Part shown: piece after piece, positions 1-7,513 of the stretch
Layout of the letters: every line of letters begins with the position of its first letter
Numbering within the stretch: position 1 is the stretch's first letter
NCBI RefSeq assembly: GCF_028621955.1
Contig: NZ_CP117516.1
Span: 1,820,001-1,884,000, forward strand
From: Erythrobacter sp. BLCC-B19
Lineage (GTDB): Bacteria > Pseudomonadota > Alphaproteobacteria > Sphingomonadales > Sphingomonadaceae
DNA: 64,000 nt
Direction: 5' to 3'
Translations under genes and position numbers: made by a program
The notes under the pieces: generated by a model
Database searches by the model: none
Told to the model about the DNA's origin: nothing
What the model saw: only the letters and a program-made list of their open reading frames with translations

Positions 1-3
1 ACC

Positions 4-501
4 TTGTCAGGCTATGTCGCTGTTACCCCGTCGCACCCGCTGTGGTGCTATGAGCGGGACGCGATTCCGGCTGAGCTTGGCATCTCGCCGCACCGGGGGC
101 TCGATTATTCGGCGTTGTGCGATCAGGACGCGCCGCCGATGCTTAAGATATGCCACGTGCATCACCACGCGCGGTCACGCCAGAACGCTCCTACCACGGC
201 AGACAGCGATGCCAGCGGTGGCCGCGATGCATGGTGGTTCGGGTTCGATACGAACAAGCCGGGGGATCTTCTGCCCCACGGCTACGCGCGCAACGATCAC
301 AACAGGGAGGCAGGGAGGAAGGTCTACCGCGACCTGTCCTACGTCGCCGGAGAAGTTGTTGACCTCGCGGCCCGGCTGAAGGCGCTGGAGGATGAAACGG
401 CCAGCCTTGGTGGTGACGCAGCTGCCGGGGCGGGTGTGCCGCTCGTCCTTGATGGCAAGCCCATGGCGCTCCTCCCGCGCAAAGGAGGCGGCCATGACTG
501 A
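4..501 (+). CDS. Hypothetical protein of mobile-element type, possibly cut by the window edge
   Basis: The reading frame is open from the window edge, and the first candidate start is a TTG at 4, so the true N-terminus may lie outside. The product (165 aa as seen) has the pattern GYVAVTPSHPLW near the start, then CHVHHH, then WWFGFDTNKPGDL and YRDLSYVAGEV. I recognise this order from small uncharacterised proteins of phages, plasmids and integrative elements. There is no known function, signal peptide or membrane segment. Its stop overlaps the next gene by 8 nt, so the two are co-transcribed. It supports reading the left end of the window as mobile DNA. Confidence 0.6.
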   Translation: MSGYVAVTPSHPLWCYERDAIPAELGISPHRGLDYSALCDQDAPPMLKICHVHHHARSRQNAPTTADSDASGGRDAWWFGFDTNKPGDLLPHGYARNDHNREAGRKVYRDLSYVAGEVVDLAARLKALEDETASLGGDAAAGAGVPLVLDGKPMALLPRKGGGHD

Positions 502-1294
502 TTTTGCACCCGATCCCTGCGGCTATGCTGCCCGGCGCAATGAGCAACTTCCATGGGGCTATTGGGCTCGCCAGGATCCCGCGATCGATGGTCTCATCGA
601 CGAGGATGGCACTGTGTGGCCCAGTCTGCGCCACTACTTCTGGCAAGCCCGCCTCGGAATGCCAAGCCTCGGCTCCTATAAGGTCGACGAGGGCTGCGAG
701 CTGCTGCTGAGCATTCTGCACGCCTTGATGAACCGCATGACGGGTTTCGAGGCCGCCGTCGCCGACCTGTTCGGCGGGGGCTGGCAGAGCCAGCGCCACT
801 ACATGGCATGGTTGCAAGGCCAGGGAATGATCAAGGACCGGGAGGTGACCGTCGAGGGGCGGGCGGCTGCGCGCATGCTCGCGGCAACTCGGTCGGTAAA
901 TGCCCCCGATCTTGCGCCGCTCGACTTTCCGACGCTCGCCGGCATGAACGGGCTCGATGGGGGCACAACCCGAAAAGAGCGCGAACAGGTCATGGCTGCA
1001 CAGGAGGCGCTCGGCAGGGCGCTGCGGTATCGGTTCGTGCGCGAACCGGTCGCAGGCAAGTCCGGGATCAAGTTGATCGGGCACGAAATGGGTGACGCCA
1101 TCCCGCTCACCCGGGTGCTGTGGGCGTTGTCGTTCCCCGATGATTATGCCCGCGACCGGCTGTTTGGCTGGCTGGCCCACCATATCGACCGCTGGCAGGC
1201 CTGGGGCGAGATGGCGGCGGACGGCGGATCGCGGGCACTCACCGAGCATCTGCTGCTGCTCCGATTTGCGGACGAGAGGATCGATCTCGGCTGA
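494..1294 (+). CDS. Hypothetical protein, 266 aa
   Basis: ATG at 494 is preceded by AAAGGAGG (481-488), a strong ribosome binding site inside the end of the upstream gene, and the two reading frames overlap by 8 nt. An in-frame start at 392 would overlap the upstream gene much more and has no such site. The product is soluble, rich in Trp and Arg, without signal peptide or membrane segment. A mid-region around GGGWQSQRHYMAWL and MIKDREVTVEGRAAARML could be winged-helix-like, but this is weak. I do not recognise the family. It is probably a structural or maintenance gene of the mobile element. Confidence 0.6.
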   Translation: MTDFAPDPCGYAARRNEQLPWGYWARQDPAIDGLIDEDGTVWPSLRHYFWQARLGMPSLGSYKVDEGCELLLSILHALMNRMTGFEAAVADLFGGGWQSQRHYMAWLQGQGMIKDREVTVEGRAAARMLAATRSVNAPDLAPLDFPTLAGMNGLDGGTTRKEREQVMAAQEALGRALRYRFVREPVAGKSGIKLIGHEMGDAIPLTRVLWALSFPDDYARDRLFGWLAHHIDRWQAWGEMAADGGSRALTEHLLLLRFADERIDLG

Positions 1295-1400
1295 CCGGTG
1301 GGAAGGGGGGTGTAGCCCTTCCGGCACCATCCTCTTCCCTCACATCGAACGCCGTCGTCTTCATCGCCGGCGGCATAATAATCAATCACCCCGCATCAGC

Positions 1401-1428
1401 AGGCGGCGTCTCCTCGGAGGCGCCGCCT
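1401..1428. repeat. GC-rich perfect inverted repeat between hypothetical genes
   Basis: The arms AGGCGGCG (1401-1408) and CGCCGCCT (1421-1428) are exact reverse complements, and the 12-nt interior can pair further. The hairpin lies between two co-oriented genes, about 107 bases after the first stop and 35 bases before the next start. No T-run follows, so it is a poor Rho-independent terminator. It could be an mRNA-stabilising or attenuating hairpin. Confidence 0.35.
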
Positions 1429-1462
1429 GTCTGCGTTTGCGGCTCAAGGAAACACACTCAAC

Positions 1463-2023
1463 ATGAAGCCCGATCGTCATCCCCAAGCCCTGATCTCCCT
1501 CTCAATCATCCGCACCCGCCCTGAAACCGACCCGCGCTCGGCGATCAGTTCGCTCGCGCTGTTTACCGTTCAGCGGCGTTCCCGCCTCGATGTCGCCTTC
1601 GCGCTTGAGCATCATTTCTTCGACCCCGAGGATGACGCCGCTGACATCCTTCAAGGGGCCGCTCGCTCCATTCCCGCTGATGCCACCGTGCTGATCAGGC
1701 AGGCCCGCGAGGCACCGGCGGATACCGCTGGCAACCCGACCGATGCCGTCGTTCTTGCTCGGGCGCTCGACGCCAACACCGTCATCGCCTTCGATGCCGA
1801 CGAGCACGAGCTCGCCGAAGCCGGAATGTTGATAGGCCTCGATATGCCCGGGCGAGGGTCAACGCCGTTGCGCTGGCGTCGCCGGGCGCCGCTCCATGCG
1901 CAGGCCATGTGGGTGATGTATGCCGCTTCTTTCTGCTCCGCCAAGGAGCAGCGGGCATTGTTCTCGGCACACCTCGCATGGTGCGCGCTCCAGCGGGCGA
2001 GGCATGGAGTGGGGGCAGGGTGA
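1463..2023 (+). CDS. Hypothetical protein, 186 aa
   Basis: ATG at 1463 has AAGGAA about ten bases upstream. The first two thirds of the product are acidic, with FALEHHFFDPEDDAADIL and VIAFDADEHELAEAG. The C-terminus is basic and aromatic (WRRRAPLHAQAMWVMYAA) with two cysteines. There is no signal peptide or clear membrane segment. I do not recognise the family. Position and orientation match the two preceding mobile-element-type genes, so it probably belongs to the same element. Confidence 0.5.
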   Translation: MKPDRHPQALISLSIIRTRPETDPRSAISSLALFTVQRRSRLDVAFALEHHFFDPEDDAADILQGAARSIPADATVLIRQAREAPADTAGNPTDAVVLARALDANTVIAFDADEHELAEAGMLIGLDMPGRGSTPLRWRRRAPLHAQAMWVMYAASFCSAKEQRALFSAHLAWCALQRARHGVGAG

Positions 2024-2157
2024 GGGGGTTACCAGCACGCCGCTACCGGTCAGGCCTTTCAGCGCATCCTCGGCCATCCCACCGCAAGGAGGCTGTCAGC
2101 AACGAGCCTGAGATTAAATGTCCGCTTTAGCTGGAAGCCATAATGTCGGGTTCGGGA

Positions 2158-2661
2158 TCAAACCAATCGACCCTGACGAATTGTAATTTCGCGTTGCGGC
2201 AACCGGACGGCTGGATCGGTGCTCCAAATGCTAAGCGCTCTTCGCAAGACTGTCACATCACACGCTTCTGAAGCGAAAAGATGATCGAAAATCCACAAAA
2301 CGCCATGGACTTCTACGCGCTGGGCTTCTGCAACCGAACGCAACTCCCCGTCGCCCGTGAGCAAGACAGCATCTCCGTGGCCGATGGCGCTTACGAGACA
2401 GAAACAATCGTTCGCCGATAAACGCGGAAAGGCGCGCCTTACTGCGAAGGCTTCGCCAACCATGTCGGGCGGGAGGTCAAATACCTCAAAGCCCGCCGCT
2501 TCGAGCGTCGCCCAATCCTGACCGGAAAAGCTCAGCATTTCCTCTTCGCGGATCGGCAGAGGCACGATCCATCGAAACGGCAGCGCGCCGAGGACGTGCA
2601 GCAATTCACCCTTCTTGAGGTCAATCAGCGCACTGGCGTCGTTGACGATGACGCAGCTCAC
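2158..2661 (-). CDS. PIN-domain protein, putative ribonuclease toxin
   Basis: The 167-aa protein shows the spaced acidic residues of PIN ribonucleases: D8 in VNDAS, E39-E41 in REEE, D85 in SANDCF, and D104 in LTGDGELR. PIN proteins are Mg-dependent RNases, often toxins of type II toxin-antitoxin modules. It starts with GTG at 2661 inside the stop of the upstream HTH-peptidase gene (GTGA overlap), so translation is coupled. Pairing of XRE-ImmA/IrrE proteins with PIN proteins fits predicted toxin-antitoxin-like modules. The C-terminal 40 residues are unassigned. Alternatively it is an RNA-processing effector that is not a stand-alone toxin. Confidence 0.8.
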   Translation of the reverse strand: MSCVIVNDASALIDLKKGELLHVLGALPFRWIVPLPIREEEMLSFSGQDWATLEAAGFEVFDLPPDMVGEAFAVRRAFPRLSANDCFCLVSAIGHGDAVLLTGDGELRSVAEAQRVEVHGVLWIFDHLFASEACDVTVLRRALSIWSTDPAVRLPQREITIRQGRLV

Positions 2662-3740
2662 GCGGCAATTGGTCCCCGCAGTCCGTGTTCGACAGCTTGA
2701 AGCGAGGTGCCCAACAATTTCGCGGCGCGGATGCTAGAAATCATGTCTTCCGCAAGCGCCCTGTAAACAAGGCTCTCATAGCGCGCAGGCCGCTCCATTT
2801 CGGCGAGATCGCCGTTCCTGGGCAGTTCGTCCGGTTCGGCCCAGCGCCAACCCCGCGCGTAAGTTCGGAACGCGTATTCGACAGTCCCCTGGTCGAGAAT
2901 ACCGGTCTGCTGGAGACGCATCAGCAGCATTGCGGCCGAAACGCCATACATGTGCTTTAGGCGCATAATCTCGTGATAGGCGACCTGTGCTCGCCGCTCG
3001 CCGACTTCGCGCTTCAAATGTGCCTCGGGAACGAGAAAGGCTCCCGCGAAGCGGTCCATGGCCTTTTCGAGAGTTAGGCCAATATCTCCCACCGCTGGGA
3101 TGAGGCGGTGAGCCAGTTCGTGCGCCAAGGTGAAACGGCGGCGCTCCAGATTGATATCGGTAGAGACCACGATAGCCGCTACTGGCGGCCGACCGTCGTT
3201 GCGCTCGACCCAGCAGGTCATGCCCGACACCTTGGCGGAGAGCGGGGCCTCGATCACGCGCACACCCCGATCTTCGAGGAGCTGGGTGACGCTTGGAATG
3301 GCATCCTCCCCCAAGGCCCATTCCTCTCTAACCTTCGCGGCCAGCGCGTCGATTTGCTCGGGCGCGTCGATACGGGCGCCGCCAACGCCAGCAAGCACCG
3401 GGCCGTCGGCTTCGATCTCGACAATCTCTTCGATCGCGAGATAGTTTTCTAGGCGCTCGATTACGGTAGCCTCGACGCGCGCACGATCAGCCGCGGAGGT
3501 GCCCGCACCCTTGCGAAACTCGACGCCCGATAACGCCGCGACCTGTGCACCCATGAGAAAATCCATGGACACGGACAGCGCCCGTGAGAGCCCGAGCAGC
3601 ACTCGCGAACTCGGCATCATAGCGTCATTTTCGTATTTGCTGAGCGCTTGCGCCGAGACCGGCGGGTCCATTTGTGCCGCGAGATCGCGCAGCGACAGGC
3701 CAGCCTTCGCGCGCGCCAATTTTAGACGTCCTCCCAGCAT
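2658..3740 (-). CDS. XRE-family HTH regulator fused to ImmA/IrrE metallopeptidase
   Basis: The 360-aa product has an N-terminal XRE helix-turn-helix (about residues 5-60, RLKLARAKAGLSLRDLA and SKYEND). It also carries a COG2856/ImmA-IrrE zinc protease with HELAH at about 207-211 and the downstream EKAMDRFAGAFLVP segment. ATG at 3740 has GGAAAGG upstream. A longer frame from GTG at 3809 would start inside the promoter and lacks a ribosome binding site. ImmA/IrrE proteases cleave repressors after DNA damage, so the fusion may be a self-contained sensor and autorepressor. It is coupled to the PIN gene and divergent from the DUF2188-CBASS genes. Confidence 0.85.
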   Translation of the reverse strand: MLGGRLKLARAKAGLSLRDLAAQMDPPVSAQALSKYENDAMMPSSRVLLGLSRALSVSMDFLMGAQVAALSGVEFRKGAGTSAADRARVEATVIERLENYLAIEEIVEIEADGPVLAGVGGARIDAPEQIDALAAKVREEWALGEDAIPSVTQLLEDRGVRVIEAPLSAKVSGMTCWVERNDGRPPVAAIVVSTDINLERRRFTLAHELAHRLIPAVGDIGLTLEKAMDRFAGAFLVPEAHLKREVGERRAQVAYHEIMRLKHMYGVSAAMLLMRLQQTGILDQGTVEYAFRTYARGWRWAEPDELPRNGDLAEMERPARYESLVYRALAEDMISSIRAAKLLGTSLQAVEHGLRGPIAA

Positions 3741-3791
3741 ATTGCCGACCTTTCCGAATGTTGGTGAGGCGGTTGACGTTCCGCCGTTGTT

Positions 3792-3812
3792 CTTGTAATT
3801 TGTAAACACAAG
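3792..3812. promoter_or_regulatory. Putative XRE operator overlapping the divergent promoter region
   Basis: The sequence CTTGTAATTTGTAAACACAAG has inverted ends CTTGT and ACAAG and internal direct repeats TTGTAA (3793-3798 and 3800-3805). On the minus strand, TTGACC (3827-3822) lies 17 bases from TTACAA, a plausible sigma-70 promoter for the HTH-peptidase gene, and the repeat covers its -10 side. This is the layout of an autoregulated XRE gene. Only about 110 bases separate the two divergent start codons, so the same site could also affect the DUF2188-CBASS genes. Confidence 0.45.
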
Positions 3813-3849
3813 CGCGACAAAAGGTCAAGCTAAACTTTGAGAAGGGAGC

Positions 3850-4077
3850 GTGGTGTCCAAGAAAAATCAGCATGTTGTGCCGCATTCGGGCGGTTGGGCG
3901 GTCAAGGGCGAAGGCAATGTAAAAGCTTCCTCTGTCCACTCAACCCAGAGTGCCGCAGAATCTGCGGCGCGGCGATCCGCGATCCGCACCGGGTCGGAAG
4001 TGTTCATCCATGGCCGGGATGGGCGCATCCGCGAACGAAATACCTACGGCCGAGATCCCTTCCCTCCCAAAGGATAG
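3850..4077 (+). CDS. DUF2188 domain-containing protein
   Basis: This 75-aa basic protein has the features of DUF2188: HVVPHSGGWAVKGEGN, a middle helix with SSVHSTQSAAESAA, and the ending VFIHGRDGRIRERNTYG followed by DPFPP. The function of DUF2188 is unknown. Translation starts at GTG 3850 or 3853; AAGGGAG at 3842-3848 favours the second. The stop is 3 bases before the CBASS cyclase ATG, and AAAGGA at the end of this gene acts as the cyclase ribosome binding site, so the genes are co-transcribed. It may be an accessory or regulator of the CBASS operon. Confidence 0.75.
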   Translation: MVSKKNQHVVPHSGGWAVKGEGNVKASSVHSTQSAAESAARRSAIRTGSEVFIHGRDGRIRERNTYGRDPFPPKG

Positions 4078-4080
4078 GCA

Positions 4081-5376
4081 ATGGCCACTTCCCCCTCCTC
4101 TCATCCTGACACTTCGACCCTCGACGAGATTCTGCTGGATCTCGCCGCGCTCATTGAACTCAGCCCTTATGACCGGCGCGTCGCAGAAAGCCGCTATCGC
4201 CGTCTCAAGGAACACATCGAGCGGCCTTCAAGCACCCTTCGGTCCTACCTGATCGACGGAGAAAGCCTGATCTATGCTCAGGGATCGGTCGCCACCAGCA
4301 CCACGGTCCTGAGCGGCGACCAGGATGATCGCTTCGACATCGACGCCATCGTTGAGATCGATGTCCCCCTCGATTGGAGTGACGATCGTGCCCTCGACGA
4401 GCTTTTCGTGACATTGCAGGGTTTCCCCGGCGTCGAGAAAATCACCCGCTGCACCCGGTGCGTGCAGATGCAGTTTGCCTTCATGCACATGGATGTCACG
4501 ATCATGGATCGGCGGGCGCGCATCGCGGGGGCTAGGCCGGGTCACATCTTCCACTCGCCGGACACCGGCGCGTCTTACCGTGTCGATTCTAACCCGTGGG
4601 GTTTTACCGACTGGTTCCGGAGCCAAGTCGGCGTTGGCGAGGCGGCCTTCGCCGAAAAGATGCGGGCTGCGCGCGATGCTGCAAGCATTCGCCGCCTCAA
4701 GTTTATCGACGACCGCGAGCGCCAAATCCTTGCCAACGCCGAGCAGGTGCCCCTGCCTCCGGCTATCCCGACGAGGATCGACGCTCAGGAGGTCGTCGCC
4801 CTCAAGCTTCTCAAGCGCTATCTCAATCTGCGCTACACCAATTCGGCGCTCAAGCGCCCGCCCTCGGTTTGGATCACCAAGCTGACCGCCGATATCGGTT
4901 ACGATCCCCGAGGCTTGTCCCACCAGCTCTTCACCCTCGCTAGCGGCATCTCCGCCAACCTTCGGATGCATCTGGTCAACGGCACTTTGCCGAACGAATT
5001 GAACCCGCGCTACGAGCCTGATCGGATCAACGACCGCTGGCCGCGCCCCCTGCCCGCTGGCCGCACGGACATGGAGTGCCTGGTCGATCATCTCGACGCA
5101 TTGAAGGCGGCCTTGAACAAGATGCTCTTCGCCACCCAGGAGGACATTCTCAAGGAAATCGACCGGATGTTCGGCGAGACCTTCGGCGCAGCCGAACGCG
5201 AAATCCTCAAAAAGCGGTATGACCGGCGCGAGCGCAACTCGGGGATTCTCATCAAGCCAGGCTCCGGCGGCATCTTTGCCCCAGCACTAGTCAAGACACA
5301 GCCGGAACTGCGGCCCGTGCCCCAGCACCGCTTCCACCCCGCGTTGTGGCCGCTGCGAGGTCAGGATGACGAATGA
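4081..5376 (+). CDS. CBASS cyclic-oligonucleotide synthase (CD-NTase)
   Basis: The 431-aa protein has the nucleotidyltransferase signature GSVATST (68-74), then the metal-binding pair in DIDAIVEI (D86, D88), and a third acidic residue in MHMDVTIMD (D138). A helical C-terminal half follows, containing EVVALKLLKRYLN, as in CD-NTases and OAS-like enzymes. Such enzymes detect phage infection and make cyclic di- or trinucleotides that switch on a downstream effector. The next genes are an E2-like protein and a patatin phospholipase, which fixes the CBASS assignment. The CD-NTase clade and nucleotide product cannot be told by eye. Confidence 0.9.
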   Translation: MATSPSSHPDTSTLDEILLDLAALIELSPYDRRVAESRYRRLKEHIERPSSTLRSYLIDGESLIYAQGSVATSTTVLSGDQDDRFDIDAIVEIDVPLDWSDDRALDELFVTLQGFPGVEKITRCTRCVQMQFAFMHMDVTIMDRRARIAGARPGHIFHSPDTGASYRVDSNPWGFTDWFRSQVGVGEAAFAEKMRAARDAASIRRLKFIDDRERQILANAEQVPLPPAIPTRIDAQEVVALKLLKRYLNLRYTNSALKRPPSVWITKLTADIGYDPRGLSHQLFTLASGISANLRMHLVNGTLPNELNPRYEPDRINDRWPRPLPAGRTDMECLVDHLDALKAALNKMLFATQEDILKEIDRMFGETFGAAEREILKKRYDRRERNSGILIKPGSGGIFAPALVKTQPELRPVPQHRFHPALWPLRGQDDE

Positions 5377-5860
5377 CGTTGCCCGGTCCACCCACGCACA
5401 GCTGAGGGCCATGCGCGCTACGTGGCCCGACTTTGCTGCGACAAAGCGGGGAGACGGGCTCGTGATCTGGCAAGGCGCAATCAGGCCTCGCGGCATGGTC
5501 TACAGGCTGCGCGTATTCTGGTGGCCGGGCCACATCGACCGTCCCTACGTCATGGTCGCAGACCCGGAAATCCGCCCGCGCGATGGGCTGACCTACACTG
5601 ACATTCCGCACCTGATGTTCAATGCAGAAGACCCCGTGCTGTCGGGCCTCTGCCTGTTTGATCCGGCGGGCAAAGAATGGACTCCCGCCGACCTGATCGC
5701 TGACACAACGGTTCCTTGGGCCGCCGAATGGCTGCACTATTACGAGCTCTGGCATGTTACCGGCGAGTGGCTGGCACCTGGCGTTGGGCCGGAGTGTGCT
5801 GCATCTCTATCGCATGGCGAAGCGCGAGCCATCGAAGAGGCAGCAGCCCATGTTCACTGA
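5366..5860 (+). CDS. E2-like protein of type II-short CBASS
   Basis: The 164-aa protein has the bacterial E2-like layout: a beta-rich N-terminal half (VYRLRVFWWPG), the candidate active-site Cys96 in LSGLCLF, and the C-terminal signature PWAAEWL, YYELW, TGEW (about 117-135). In type II CBASS, E2-type proteins form a thioester and attach the CD-NTase C-terminus to a target, which primes cyclase activity. No E1 or JAB gene is present, so this is the E2-only short form. The ATG overlaps the cyclase stop by 11 nt with GAGG just upstream. The gene also overlaps the patatin start, so all three form one operon. Confidence 0.82.
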   Translation: MTNDVARSTHAQLRAMRATWPDFAATKRGDGLVIWQGAIRPRGMVYRLRVFWWPGHIDRPYVMVADPEIRPRDGLTYTDIPHLMFNAEDPVLSGLCLFDPAGKEWTPADLIADTTVPWAAEWLHYYELWHVTGEWLAPGVGPECAASLSHGEARAIEEAAAHVH

Positions 5861-6875
5861 TCGCAGGGTCAACACCCGGACAACCAAGCGCGAACGCCAG
5901 CCTTGGCCCGCACGGCGTCCCTTCAAGATTCTCGCGCTCGACGGGGGCGGGATAAAAGGGCTCTTCACCGCGCACCTGCTGCGCCATTGCGAGCAGAACC
6001 TCGCCAAAGGCAAGCCGCTTGCGGACTACTTTGACATGATCGCTGGCACGTCGACGGGCGGCATTATTGCGCTCGGCCTTGGGCTCGGGCGCACGACGGA
6101 AGAGATCGTCAGCTTCTATGAAACCGACGGACGGCGGATTTTTCCGCCCTACCCCGCGACCGCGCTCGGTAAAGCTTGGCGCTTGGTCTCTTCGTTTTTC
6201 CGACCCATACTCAACCACGAAGAGCTTGAGGTAGCCCTCAAGCGCCGCTTTTCTGATGACACACTTGGACAGGCAGGCCCTCGCATCGTCGTCCCTGCCT
6301 TCATGATGCCCAAGACCGAAATCGCTGTGTTCAAGACTGACCACCACCCGGACTTTCGCAATGACCACGCGACCCCGGCATGGAAGGTGGCGCGCGCGAC
6401 ATCCGCCGCGCCCACTTATCTCAAGGGCCATGAGCACGCCGAAAGCGGACAGATTTTCATCGATGGGGGTGTCTGGGCCAACAACCCTGTCATGGTCGCC
6501 ATTGTCGATGCGCTGACATGCTACGACATCACGCTGGATCAGATTGAGGTCCTGAGCATCGGCACGGGGAATCCTCCCTTCGAGTTATCACGCAACAGGG
6601 TCTTCGCCGGTTTATTGGCCTGGCGGGAGGTCATCATGGCCGCCATGTTCCTCACGACTGACAATGCGACGGCCCAGGCCATGCTCTTGCTCGGCCCGGA
6701 CAATCTGCTCCGGATCGAGCCTTCGGATGAAGCCGCCACGATCAAGCTTGATGACTTTGACCGTGCTCAGGCCGAGCTCCCGCCCTTAGCATCTGCGCAT
6801 TTCGCCAGTTACGGCCCTGCTCTCGCAAAATTTTTTGAGCAGCCTGCGACACCCCGTGAAAAGTTCTATGCCTGA
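5850..6875 (+). CDS. Patatin-like phospholipase, CBASS effector (CapV type)
   Basis: The 341-aa product has the full patatin set: oxyanion loop DGGGIKG (31-37), nucleophile elbow GTSTG (Ser68), and catalytic Asp205 in FIDGGVWANNP. CapV-type effectors bind the cyclic nucleotide and hydrolyse membrane phospholipids, killing the infected cell. There is no signal peptide or membrane segment, as expected for a cytoplasmic enzyme activated on demand. ATG at 5850 overlaps the E2 stop and has AGAGG about eight bases upstream. ATG at 5814 is an in-frame alternative giving 12 more residues. It is the last gene of the CBASS operon. Confidence 0.9.
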   Translation: MFTDRRVNTRTTKRERQPWPARRPFKILALDGGGIKGLFTAHLLRHCEQNLAKGKPLADYFDMIAGTSTGGIIALGLGLGRTTEEIVSFYETDGRRIFPPYPATALGKAWRLVSSFFRPILNHEELEVALKRRFSDDTLGQAGPRIVVPAFMMPKTEIAVFKTDHHPDFRNDHATPAWKVARATSAAPTYLKGHEHAESGQIFIDGGVWANNPVMVAIVDALTCYDITLDQIEVLSIGTGNPPFELSRNRVFAGLLAWREVIMAAMFLTTDNATAQAMLLLGPDNLLRIEPSDEAATIKLDDFDRAQAELPPLASAHFASYGPALAKFFEQPATPREKFYA

Positions 6876-7010
6876 TTTGCACGAGCCAAAAACCTGAGAG
6901 GCATCAAGGCTTTCAAGGTGCTCTTATCTTCAGGTCGCCGATCTCGCTTAACTTCAAGCTGACATTCGCGGACGCATAAAGTCGACTTTCGGCAAAACCT
7001 GCCATTCGCC

Positions 7011-7133
7011 TTATCGCAAGGAAACGGTAGCTCGGTCCCACCACGCGCCTATTTGCCCATGCATCACCCCGAGGTAGTGCGCCTCAGTGGGGCTCTTGTA
7101 GGTCAGCCGGCTCTCTTTATCGGATGGCTTCAT
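7011..7133 (-). CDS. Possible small protein, 40 aa
   Basis: A short frame runs from ATG 7133 to TAA 7011. The peptide begins MKPSDKESRLTYKSP and ends GAWWDRATVSLR. It is hydrophilic with a WW pair and has natural-looking composition, but no convincing ribosome binding site. The frame is open further upstream without another start, so it may be the tail of a decayed gene at the element boundary and not an intact gene. It lies in the otherwise gene-free stretch between the CBASS operon and the attachment-site remnant. Confidence 0.3.
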   Translation of the reverse strand: MKPSDKESRLTYKSPTEAHYLGVMHGQIGAWWDRATVSLR

Positions 7134-7513
7134 ATTCGATACGCCGGGGGACAGGTCGGCGGCGGCTTGATCGTGCTGCGAAACGAAAAAACGGGAATCG
7201 AACCGGGTGCCAAGAGCTGGTCCTTGACCTTCTCACACAGCAGGATACATACCCTCTCTCAGGCATCAAAAACCCTAGGTTTTCTGCGGTTTTCAGGTGG
7301 GTTGAAATGAGGATTGGAATCCCTTCACCCGCTCCAGCCTTCCCTTCCCAATCAACCTCATAATGTCGACAAAACCCTTGGAAATCCGAGGGATTTAGCC
7401 CCTGGGTCGTCCGGGAATGTCCTTATCCTTCCCGTTGCATCCGGCGTTGCTGGGGGCCATTTCGGGGGCTTGGGGTCAACGGACTTCGGGTTGGTGATCT
7501 TGTGCTGCCAGTT
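7134..7513. other. Gene-free boundary region of the putative integrated element
   Basis: I see no credible gene here. It contains the tRNA-like fragment at 7309-7336 and two similar short sequences starting AAAACCCT (near 7268 and 7374), the second followed by an inverted repeat AAATCC/GGATTT. Base composition is less GC-rich than the flanking chromosome. Together these fit the decayed edge of an integrative element. Confidence 0.45.
7309..7336 (+). repeat. tRNA 3'-end fragment, likely tRNA-Gly: attachment-site remnant
   Basis: Read as a tRNA tail, the segment gives a T-stem strand GAGGA, a loop TTGGAAT, a returning strand CCCTT, a 7-nt acceptor strand CACCCGC, discriminator T and CCA. The acceptor strand would pair with GCGGGTG, the 5' end of alphaproteobacterial tRNA-Gly. 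One T-stem mismatch and a changed T-loop base show decay, and no 5' half of a tRNA is present upstream. Tyrosine integrases commonly use tRNA 3' ends, so this is probably one att copy left at the edge of the island in 1-7336. Confidence 0.6.

Noticed and set aside
1401..1428. Hairpin as a Rho-independent terminator
   Set aside because: No T-run follows the stem, so I list it only as an inverted repeat.
7184..7212. T-loop-like GGTTCGATTCCCG on the minus strand, a possible second tRNA fragment
   Set aside because: The flanking bases do not pair as a T-stem and no CCA or acceptor strand follows.
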